From NCBI RefSeq assembly GCF_000832065.1, contig NZ_JXQM01000003.1, forward strand, positions 248,001 through 312,000: DNA of 64,000 nt, in the 5' to 3' direction. Below the pieces are notes generated by a model. The model ran no database searches. It was given only the letters and a program-made list of their open reading frames with translations, and had not been told where the DNA came from. Source of the stretch: Nitrosospira sp. NpAV. Its GTDB lineage: Bacteria > Pseudomonadota > Gammaproteobacteria > Burkholderiales > Nitrosomonadaceae. Within the stretch, counting starts at the first letter, position 1. Each line of letters starts with the position of its first letter. This document shows positions 56,915 to 64,000 of the stretch, one piece after another. Position numbers and translations under genes: made by a program.

Positions 56915-59900
56915 TCATGCACCAAGCTGTTCAAGGACTGTTTTTGCTTCAATCAAGTCGAGGTTGTCGACGCGTTCATTGAATCTGGAACATACAGCAT
57001 TTAAGATGCGTTTGGCATCATCCGCTTTATTGAGTTTTCCCCAAAGTTTGGCCAGGCTCGTGGCGGCGCGGAGTTCAAACATTGTTGCATGCTGATCCTG
57101 CGCGATCTTTAAGGCTGTACGCAAACACGCTTCCGCTTCCTGGACCGATTCGTCGGACTGTTTCAGCAGCAGTTCGCCTTTCAGTCGAAACAATTCCGCT
57201 TGCCAAAACAATTCTTCCACGGCGACAGCAAGTTTCTGCGCTTCCTCGATTGTGGTTAAGCCTTCGTCAATTCTATCCCTACGTAAATACACTTCTGCCA
57301 GCAACGCCAACATAAACGTATTGTTGGTATTTGCACCTGTGGCCCGGGTGGCGGAAAGCCCGTCAATCAACTTGGCGAGGCCTTCCTTTTGCCCACTTTC
57401 GGTCAATGCCCAGCCTTGAGAGGCTGTCGCCCACGCCAACCCCAATTCAAATGAGTATTGTGTTGAAACCGCAATTGCTTCATCGGTGAGCTCCAGCGTT
57501 CTCTTCGCGTTGCGGGCGCCGGCATAGATCCAGGAGAGGGACGTTAAGGCAAAAACCATGGTGAATGGGTGTTCCAACGCCCTCGCCAAACCAATGGCCT
57601 CCAGCGCCAGCGGTTCAACGTGCTCAATTTCACCTAATATCCAGAATGTCCTGGCCAGGAAAGACCTCGCGGATATTCCGGGATCTTGGAAGAAAAAACC
57701 CTGTGAACGCTGTCGATTCGGATCATCAAGAGATTTTGTGGCGGACAAATGGGTTCTGGCCTCGTCAAACCGGCCAAGAAAGAGACAGGTCACACCCAAA
57801 GCAAGGTGAGCTTCAATCAGCAGATCCGGGCTTTGCTCACGGTGAGCCAGCACAAGGAGATCTTCGGCCAGGCCGCGCGCATTGGCGAGGTGCCCTCTGA
57901 CCAGATGAAATACCCATAACCCTCTAATGGCTATAAACTGATCCACGGAACCGCTGTGTTCCTGTAACAAATCCTTCGCTCTTCGACAATTCTGTTCCAT
58001 TTCGTCGGATGCATAGCCCTTGACGGACAGCAGTGGGGCTCCGCGTGCAAGCAGGAGCTCCAGCTCCAAGGCATTCCGCTCCGGGCTTTGCGGCAGTTCC
58101 TTGAGCAAATCCAACGCCCTGTTAAAATGATTGAGCGCTTCGATATTGGCCGATCGTTCCGCATCGCGACGAGCCGCACGATGCCAATAATCAACTGCCG
58201 GACCCGTCAATCCTGCCTGTTCAAAGTGATAAGCCAGGAGCTCCGGTTCCATGTTTACCCGCTCGGAGAACTGGCTCTCCAGGGCCTTGGCAATGCGGGC
58301 ATGAAGTACTCGCCGGGGCTTCCTGGGCAGCGTGCTGTAGGCCGCTTCCTGGACGAGCGCGTGCTTGAAGTAATATGTCGCAAGAGGTATCTCGCCCTCT
58401 TGAAGAACGAGCCCGGAAGCGACGAACAGGTCGAGTGCATTCCTCAACTCGCTGTCCGGCACTTCGACAGTGGCCCGCAGCAACTCGTAGGTGAATTCAC
58501 GCCCTATTGCTGCACCGGTTTGAACAATTTCCTTGGCCGACCCCAACCGGTCCACCCGTTCCATGAGCAACGCTTGCAGACTGTCCGGAATGGGCAATCC
58601 CCTTAATGGGCCCTTCAAGATAAATGCATCGTTTCCCTCGACCAGCAGCCCGGATCCCAGCACATTTTCCGTCAACGTTTCGATATAGAGTGGTATGCCA
58701 TCGGCCTTAGCCAGAATCGCCTGCTGCACCTCGGGCGGAAGCGCTTTTCCTCCTGTCATCGTCGCAACGAGTTCAGCGCTATGCCGGCGTGAAAGCCGAC
58801 TGAGCATCAGGGACGTCACATAACTATATTCCGACCACACCGGCTTGAAGTCGGGTCGAGAGGTGATCAACAACAACACGCGCATCTGCCGGATGCGGCC
58901 AATGATTCGCGTCATGAGTTCCTGTGTCGTTGGATCAAGCCAATGGGCATCTTCCACGGTGAACAACAATGGGCAGCGAGCGGCTAATCTTTGTAGATGG
59001 TGCACGAGTGCTTCCAGCGTCATGTCCTTGCGTTTTTCGGATGACACATTGAGCAGCGGGTACCGATGATCTCCCTGGATCGAGAGCAGATCTGCCAATA
59101 ATGACACCGTTTCCTGGCTGTCGATTCCGCTTTCGATAGCCATGGCATCGAGCTTGTTCAGCTGTGCCTGGGCACTGTCATGACTTGCGAGTCCCGCTGC
59201 CTGCCGCAGAAAATTTATGGCCGGATAGAGCACCGTATTGGTATGGTACGGTGAACACTGAAATTGAATCGTCTGATATCGTTCATCTTCGAGGCGGTCA
59301 CACACACTACGGGCGATTCTCGATTTTCCGATGCCGGCCTCACCGGATAGGAGCACGACCTGTCCTTCGCCCTCGAGGGCCTCGCGCCAGCGACCCAACA
59401 GGAGTGAGATCTCCTGTTCTCTACCCACGAATTTGGCTAAGTGGCTGGATCGATAGGACTCAAACCGGCTGGCCGACAGCCTGATACTCAGAACCTGCCA
59501 GGCTTGGATAGGTGTGCCGAACCCTTTCAGCGATAAGGCGCCAAGATCCAGAAGCTCGAATTCATTTCCGACAAGCCGTTTCGTCGCCGAATCAATGATC
59601 AATTGATTGGGTTCTGCCAGTGCCTGGAGGCGGGCAGCGAGATTTGGGGTTTCACCGAACACTGACCGTTCCTTGGCAGTGTCCTGCCCCATTAGTTCGC
59701 CGACCACGACTTGTCCGGTAGCGATCCCGGTTCGTGCAGCAATACCAAACTGCAGATGGGGATTGTCTCGATTAAACCCCCTCACTGCATCCAGAATAGC
59801 CAGTCCAGCATGTACCGCTCGTTCCGCATCGTTTTCGTGGGCGTGGGGGTACCCGAAATAAACCAGCATTCCATCCCCCATGTATTTTGCGATATAGCCA

Positions 59901-60307
59901 TTGAACCGATCAATCGCCTGGCTACAGGCGTCCAGGAACCGTCGGATCACATCCTGGAGGTCTTCAGGGTCCAACCGGCTAGACAGTGCTGTCGAATCCA
60001 CAAGATCACAAAACATCACCGTCAACTGGCGACGTTCTGCTTGATCTCTTTCGGGAGGGAATGGCTGTTCTTCCGGAATGACGCCAACAGGTATAGGCCT
60101 CGGGCCCATAACTTCAGCGCCCTGTGACAATTGAGCGATCGCGCGCAAGATTTTTTTCCGATGTCCCAGCAAGACACCCAGCGCCTCCAGATCGCCATCA
60201 TTCAGCTCGGGCAGGACATCCCAAGTGATCGCATTGTGCTGAAACGACTCGCGATATATACCAAGACCAAGGTTATCCAGCCATTCTGATACACGATCAT
60301 TCATCAT
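56915..60307 (-). CDS. SAM - class III nucleotide cyclase - AAA ATPase - TPR signalling protein
   Basis: The 1130-residue protein is a multidomain regulator of the adenylate-cyclase/LuxR-like STAND type. A sterile alpha motif domain covers about 1-65 (VSEWLDNLGLGIYRESFQ). A class III cyclase domain lies at about 95-265, with metal-binding LTVMFCDLVDSTALS and YMGDGMLVYFGYP. A STAND-like NTPase follows, with P-loop SGEAGIGKSR and Walker B LLFTVEDAHWLD. The last 400 residues look like TPR repeats. There is no membrane segment or DNA-binding domain, so it is probably a cytosolic cyclic-nucleotide producer gated by its ATPase and TPR parts. Whether it makes cAMP or cGMP cannot be told. Confidence 0.9.
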   Translation of the reverse strand: MMNDRVSEWLDNLGLGIYRESFQHNAITWDVLPELNDGDLEALGVLLGHRKKILRAIAQLSQGAEVMGPRPIPVGVIPEEQPFPPERDQAERRQLTVMFCDLVDSTALSSRLDPEDLQDVIRRFLDACSQAIDRFNGYIAKYMGDGMLVYFGYPHAHENDAERAVHAGLAILDAVRGFNRDNPHLQFGIAARTGIATGQVVVGELMGQDTAKERSVFGETPNLAARLQALAEPNQLIIDSATKRLVGNEFELLDLGALSLKGFGTPIQAWQVLSIRLSASRFESYRSSHLAKFVGREQEISLLLGRWREALEGEGQVVLLSGEAGIGKSRIARSVCDRLEDERYQTIQFQCSPYHTNTVLYPAINFLRQAAGLASHDSAQAQLNKLDAMAIESGIDSQETVSLLADLLSIQGDHRYPLLNVSSEKRKDMTLEALVHHLQRLAARCPLLFTVEDAHWLDPTTQELMTRIIGRIRQMRVLLLITSRPDFKPVWSEYSYVTSLMLSRLSRRHSAELVATMTGGKALPPEVQQAILAKADGIPLYIETLTENVLGSGLLVEGNDAFILKGPLRGLPIPDSLQALLMERVDRLGSAKEIVQTGAAIGREFTYELLRATVEVPDSELRNALDLFVASGLVLQEGEIPLATYYFKHALVQEAAYSTLPRKPRRVLHARIAKALESQFSERVNMEPELLAYHFEQAGLTGPAVDYWHRAARRDAERSANIEALNHFNRALDLLKELPQSPERNALELELLLARGAPLLSVKGYASDEMEQNCRRAKDLLQEHSGSVDQFIAIRGLWVFHLVRGHLANARGLAEDLLVLAHREQSPDLLIEAHLALGVTCLFLGRFDEARTHLSATKSLDDPNRQRSQGFFFQDPGISARSFLARTFWILGEIEHVEPLALEAIGLARALEHPFTMVFALTSLSWIYAGARNAKRTLELTDEAIAVSTQYSFELGLAWATASQGWALTESGQKEGLAKLIDGLSATRATGANTNNTFMLALLAEVYLRRDRIDEGLTTIEEAQKLAVAVEELFWQAELFRLKGELLLKQSDESVQEAEACLRTALKIAQDQHATMFELRAATSLAKLWGKLNKADDAKRILNAVCSRFNERVDNLDLIEAKTVLEQLGA

Positions 60308-60413
60308 GGCAACGTGGATGGTGGATATTCCGGCCCTTCATGGCAGGATTATCTGCGTCAAACGCAGGGAATTACTCGTTGCGGATCGTAATCCTTTAAT
60401 CGATAATAGACCC

Positions 60414-60590
60414 ATGATGAACAATGCTTCCATGCATACGATTCCTAAAGGGCCTTTCACTCGAAAAATGGAACGTCGACTCATAGGTATGGCAATGGGG
60501 ATCATCGCCTTCCTGATCGAGAAAGCCGTGCTACGTTCGATCAAGCGAAGCGGCACAAAATCTTCGGCGCTGAACAGCCCTCCATCGTAA
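60414..60590 (+). CDS. possible small membrane protein
   Basis: A 58-codon frame beginning with adjacent ATGs encodes a basic stretch (PFTRKMERR) and one amphipathic to hydrophobic helix (LIGMAMGIIAFLIEKAVL) followed by RSIKRSG. It converges on the Usp-UbiB gene, 13 bp from its stop. No strong ribosome binding site. It might be real but could be a chance frame. Confidence 0.35.
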   Translation: MMNNASMHTIPKGPFTRKMERRLIGMAMGIIAFLIEKAVLRSIKRSGTKSSALNSPPS

Positions 60591-60603
60591 ATCATTTTTA
60601 CCC

Positions 60604-62691
60604 TCAACGCCCTCGCAGCAGATCGATAACCAGGCCCAGGGTCAGCAGAGCTGCGACGATCCCGAATGTTAACGGTACCCACTCGGCCACAACCGTCGAC
60701 GTGACCGTGAGTCCGCTAGCCAGGACACTTGCCGCAGCGGTCAAGCCGAGCGCCAGCCGTCGTCCCGTATGACGCACTATATCCTCCAGTGAAATGGCCC
60801 GGAAGTTCACCACAGGCTTTGGGCTGCCAGGTCGGACACCGACGAGGTTTTCGGCCGCCTCGACCACGCGCAGAGCCCGTACCTTCAATTTCTGCGATTG
60901 ATACACCAATGTCTTTGGGTTGAGCGCGGTACCCATGCGTTTGACCATCAAACGCATCAAGTACTTGCCTGCCACGTCGTAAGGATCGAGTGCTGGATCA
61001 AGCTCGGCAGTCGCCAGCTGTACCTGCGCGAGTGCCTTGGTTGCGAGCGTGAGCGAAGACGGTAGCGGCACCCCGTGCCGTAACGAGACCGCGCTCATTT
61101 CTTGCATAAGCGGCCCGATCTGCATCTCGGCAAGCGAGGCAGCGCGATATTTTGCCATCACTTCCCCGATCTCGCTCTGGAATCGGGCCACGTCGAGATC
61201 GCTGCTATTGATGGCGCTCGTCATCATCAATGTGACATCAGTGAGAAACCCGGCATCTTCCTGCCACAGAGCCATCAACATTAACAGGAGATGCTCACGG
61301 AGGTCGGCTCCTACCGCGCCAACCATTCCGAAATCGAGAAAATAAATGCGGTCCTTCCACCACATCAGATTGCCTGGGTGGGGATCGGCATGAAAGAAGC
61401 CATCGACGATAATCTGTTTGTAGTAGCTCTCCAACAATTGACGAGCGGCCTGAATGCGCTCTGGACCAGCTGGCGCCTGCCTGATCGGTATGCCCTGGAT
61501 CTCTTCCATCACCAATAATCTGGACGTGGACAGATCCCGGTGTACGCTGGGAACGGCAAGGCGATCATAGTCTGCGAGCACCGCCTGCATCCGCTCGATG
61601 TTGTCGGCCTCCTGACGAAAGTCAAGTTCACGATGGAGCGAGGTGGAAAGGTGTTTGAACACTGCCTCCATATCGATCACCTGGTTGAGCGCAGGACGCT
61701 TTCCGACTTTCTCCGCAAATACCTCGAGCAGGGCGAGATCCTGTTCGATATCAGCACGAGCGGTGGGTCGCTGAACCTTGACTACGACCCGATCACCGCT
61801 TTCGAGTGTCGCACGATGGACCTGAGCGATTGTGCCGGCGGCAAGCGGCTTCGGGTCGATCGACTTGAATACATCCTCCCATGGGACTCCCAATTCCTGT
61901 TCGGAAACCCGGACGACCTCACTCTCGGTCATTGGCGGCACGCGGGACTGCAACAGGGCAAGCTCCTCAATGTATTCGACTGGAAGGAGATCCGGGCGAG
62001 TTGACAACATTTGCCCGAGTTTCGAGAATATCGGGCCCAGCTCTTCCAAGGCGGCACGTAAGCGCTTGGCCTGCTGACGGCGGATGGACGTATCCGGTTC
62101 GTTGGATTGGCCGAACAGCTTTGTGAGGCCATGTTTCGCCATCACGGCTGCGATATGCGTAGCACGTGCTACCAGTCGAGGCTCAAAAGGCGGGACTTCA
62201 CCCTTGGATAGGTCAGCTCGCACCGAGTCCGAGGCATGCCCACCGATAGAGTGCGCGGTGTTTACAATAATCACGGTGCAGTGGGCGCTGTGACTGATAC
62301 GGTTCGGTATGTTACCGAGCAAAAACTCTTTTCGACCCGCCATGCCAAAATTGCCGACCACAAGGACATCGACCGCCTCCTGCTCAGCGGCGCGGACGAT
62401 CGCCAATGCCGGATCAGCATCAATGACAACCTGGGCATGAGCGCGGTCCCCGGCGATCTGCTGCGCGAAGTGCGCCAGTTCATTATTGGCAGCCGCAGCG
62501 CGCGTTTGTTCGGCTTCGCCGAATTCCATGGCGGACGGATACTGCGGCACCACCACCTGTACCACGAACAGCTCTGCGTCATAGCGGTCGGCGAACCCGG
62601 CGGCCCACTGGACAGCCCGGTCGGCAGTTTCGGAGCGATCAGTGCCTACCATCACGCGCCGTATGATATTACTCTCCAGATAATTTTTCAT
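60604..62691 (-). CDS. universal stress protein fused to ABC1/UbiB atypical kinase
   Basis: The 695-residue protein joins two families. Residues 1-145 form a UspA domain (RRVMVGTDRSETADRAVQWA at the start, and VVGNFGMAGRKEFLLGNIPN as the ATP-loop G-2x-G-9x-G, with N after the last G). From about 175 to 600 it is an ABC1/AarF kinase: KLGQMLSTRPDLLPVEY (KxGQ motif), AAGTIAQVHRA, VVVKVQRP, FHADPHPGNLMW and FLDFGMVG. Two C-terminal hydrophobic helices (LALGLTAAASVLASGLTV and PLTFGIVAALLTLGLVIDLL) would anchor it. UbiB-type proteins support ubiquinone synthesis; the fused stress domain suggests a regulated version. An alternative TTG start lies 11 codons upstream. Confidence 0.9.
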   Translation of the reverse strand: MKNYLESNIIRRVMVGTDRSETADRAVQWAAGFADRYDAELFVVQVVVPQYPSAMEFGEAEQTRAAAANNELAHFAQQIAGDRAHAQVVIDADPALAIVRAAEQEAVDVLVVGNFGMAGRKEFLLGNIPNRISHSAHCTVIIVNTAHSIGGHASDSVRADLSKGEVPPFEPRLVARATHIAAVMAKHGLTKLFGQSNEPDTSIRRQQAKRLRAALEELGPIFSKLGQMLSTRPDLLPVEYIEELALLQSRVPPMTESEVVRVSEQELGVPWEDVFKSIDPKPLAAGTIAQVHRATLESGDRVVVKVQRPTARADIEQDLALLEVFAEKVGKRPALNQVIDMEAVFKHLSTSLHRELDFRQEADNIERMQAVLADYDRLAVPSVHRDLSTSRLLVMEEIQGIPIRQAPAGPERIQAARQLLESYYKQIIVDGFFHADPHPGNLMWWKDRIYFLDFGMVGAVGADLREHLLLMLMALWQEDAGFLTDVTLMMTSAINSSDLDVARFQSEIGEVMAKYRAASLAEMQIGPLMQEMSAVSLRHGVPLPSSLTLATKALAQVQLATAELDPALDPYDVAGKYLMRLMVKRMGTALNPKTLVYQSQKLKVRALRVVEAAENLVGVRPGSPKPVVNFRAISLEDIVRHTGRRLALGLTAAASVLASGLTVTSTVVAEWVPLTFGIVAALLTLGLVIDLLRGR

Positions 62692-62836
62692 AAATGTAGC
62701 AAACTCGCTCAGCTGCGAGCCCAATCATTCCAATCTGGCTTGCTATTGTTCATTCTCCAGGCGCACCTTGGGCACATAGCGCAATACTGTACGTGATAGC
62801 TCCACAAGCAGACAGGCACGGCGCTCAGAAATAATT

Positions 62837-63310
62837 TTATACAGAGTTACTTTTGCGGCGAAAAACAAGAAGATTGGCTGTCAGGGTCTGTACGACTTCA
62901 CCATTTTGGTTTTTGGTTTCAGTGCAGACCGTGACAATGCCACGATCATCATAAGACCGTGAAGGTGCGACGGCAGTGACTTCGCCTTCGATGTGAAGGG
63001 TGTCATTGGCGCGCACCGGATTGGGCCACGCCGCTTCGCCGCCAAGACCAATCGTACCGTTCCCTATGGGGAAGGCGTCAAGCAGCAACCGCATCGTCAT
63101 GGCTGCAGTGTGCCAGCCGCTGGCGATCAGGCCGCCGAACAAGGTTTGACTCGCCAGGCCGGCGTCAATATGGAAGGGTTGGGGATCGAATTGCCTGGCG
63201 AACGCAATGATCTCCCGTTCCTGCACGACACGCGATTCTCCAGTGAAGCGCAACCCTACTTTCATATCGTCCAGATAACGGATAGGGGGTGTGTCCTGAG
63301 GAAGGGACAT
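62837..63310 (-). CDS. MaoC-family (R)-specific enoyl-CoA hydratase-like protein
   Basis: The 157-residue hotdog-fold protein has the MaoC pattern: YLDDMKVGLRFTGESRVV, FDPQPFHIDAG (catalytic D and H), LFGGLIASGWHTAAMTMRLL and GGEAAWPNPVRANDTL. Such proteins hydrate enoyl-CoAs or act in polyhydroxyalkanoate and fatty acid metabolism. GAGGTAAC precedes ATG 63310. It is followed on the same strand by nothing and preceded by an aldehyde dehydrogenase relic. Confidence 0.88.
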   Translation of the reverse strand: MSLPQDTPPIRYLDDMKVGLRFTGESRVVQEREIIAFARQFDPQPFHIDAGLASQTLFGGLIASGWHTAAMTMRLLLDAFPIGNGTIGLGGEAAWPNPVRANDTLHIEGEVTAVAPSRSYDDRGIVTVCTETKNQNGEVVQTLTANLLVFRRKSNSV

Positions 63311-63336
63311 TGTTGTTACCTCATTTTCTAGCTTAT

Positions 63337-63639
63337 TCAATAGTCAAACCACATGGACAATGCCTTAACCTTTTCTTCCGTATAAGGCAGAAAGAGATGA
63401 TCGATGGCGACATCCGGTGGCGAAATCAGCATGGACTTGGCGTGTGTCAACTGGTCGAATCCATATTTACCGTAATAGTGGCCCATGCCTGACTGCCCCA
63501 CACCCCCGAATGGCATAGTCTCTATGAACAAATGAACATTGACCTGGTTCACCGCGCCGCCGCCGAATGACAACTCGGATATGGCGGCGAAGTACATTAT
63601 CTGAAATTCGGGAACGACTACCATTCCAATGCGCAACAT
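63337..63639 (-). pseudogene. aldehyde dehydrogenase C-terminal relic
   Basis: Only the last 80 or so residues of a coniferyl-aldehyde-dehydrogenase-like protein remain: ISELSFGGGAVNQVNVHLF, MPFGGVGQSGMGHYYGKYGF and QLTHAKSML. The NAD-binding domain and the catalytic cysteine are missing. A chance GGAGGAATTC ATG precedes the fragment, so a short peptide could still be made, but the enzyme is lost. Confidence 0.7.
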
Positions 63640-63809
63640 GAATTCCTCCGCCGAAGATGTCTAGAAAGGTCGTATATATGAAATTTAGGATATAGACAAA
63701 TTCTAGACTTTTGTTCTGATTTCCCATTCATTGTGCATCAGATAGAATCGCCAATTGTAAAGCTAGGTCACTCCGGTTATGAGGCAACACGCGAGTATAA
63801 TCAAGTTGT

Positions 63810-64000
63810 ATGGGATTCGTTATATTAAATAATGAACGTCAAGACGAAGCTGGCTTTTTGGAGCTGCTCTCGAGTGATTTAAAGTCCTTTTATGAGCCGC
63901 GTTTACCCTATCACAACTGGGATGAACATATTGAGCACGGTCTTGATATCATCGACAACCTTTGTGAGCAGGAAAAGGCCAAAGGCAACCCAATCAATTC
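63810..64000 (+). CDS. HD-domain-like phosphohydrolase, N-terminal part
   Basis: The frame opens at ATG 63810 and runs off the right edge. The visible 63 residues contain RLPYHNWDEHIEHGLDII, resembling the Y-H-N-x-x-H start of the metal-dependent HD superfamily phosphohydrolases. No strong ribosome binding site is seen. The rest of the protein lies outside the window, so the assignment is tentative. Confidence 0.6.
   Translation, partial: MGFVILNNERQDEAGFLELLSSDLKSFYEPRLPYHNWDEHIEHGLDIIDNLCEQEKAKGNPIN

Noticed and set aside
60306-60413. Longer N-terminus for the small plus-strand protein at 60414-60590
   Set aside because: The extra 36 codons overlap the start region of the opposing cyclase gene and show no membrane or signal features.

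Overview
The window looks like chromosomal DNA of a Nitrosospira-like betaproteobacterium (Nitrosomonadaceae). This rests on gene order and gene set: the gyrA-serC-serA-pheA-hisC-DAHP synthase-tyrA block, the ompA-mtaD-ubiG-gph block facing away from it, a PEP-CTERM protein, a phosphoketolase/acetate kinase pair, glnK-amtB, and a tmRNA whose tag reads ANDERYALAA. No amo or hao genes are present, so the ammonia-oxidiser assignment is inferred.

Layout. 0-9 kb: a FAD/Rieske oxidoreductase translationally coupled to an EgtB-like sulfoxide synthase, a DUF421 membrane protein, pyrophosphatase plus CHAD protein, a YihY/BrkB membrane protein between two small secreted proteins with GQPP/GQSG-type motifs, and a lipoprotein with a decayed tandem copy. 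9.4-15.3 kb: a TonB-dependent receptor followed by an ABC ATPase and two DUF3526-type permeases, flanked by imperfect ~90-bp direct repeats. 15.4-21 kb: a GC-rich bifunctional putA, then glnK-amtB. 21.4-24.1 kb: a compact minus-strand run of a MelC1-like caddie protein, a tyrosinase with PPC domains, a Sec-exported EndoU-type nuclease and a small acidic putative immunity protein. 24.1-28.5 kb: isoaspartyl peptidase, small lipoprotein and membrane protein, transposase relic, PEP-CTERM protein.

28.6-35.6 kb is an AT-richer accessory region next to ssrA (tmRNA, minus strand). It holds a divergent DUF899 / SRPBCC / ArsR module with two 16-bp operator-like palindromes, a defence-type module (TIGR02391 protein, an unknown helical protein, and a retron with RT-TOPRIM fusion and a recognisable msr-msd locus), and degenerate copies of the DNA flanking the tmRNA 3' end. 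This pattern suggests repeated integration at ssrA; no intact integrase is left in the window.

35.8-49.5 kb is ordinary housekeeping: gph, ubiG, mtaD-like deaminase, OmpA-like protein, gyrA and the serine/aromatic/histidine cluster. Two inverted copies of a 33-bp REP-like element lie here. 49.5-64 kb: small proteins, an orphan encapsulated-ferritin-type protein without a shell gene nearby, a Mut7-C RNase, phosphoketolase and acetate kinase, a 1130-residue SAM-cyclase-ATPase-TPR signalling protein, a universal-stress-protein/UbiB-kinase fusion, a MaoC hydratase, an aldehyde dehydrogenase relic and the start of an HD-domain protein.

The strongest candidates for new biology are the retron with its neighbours beside ssrA, the caddie-tyrosinase-EndoU-immunity run, the Usp-UbiB fusion, and the orphan EncFtn.
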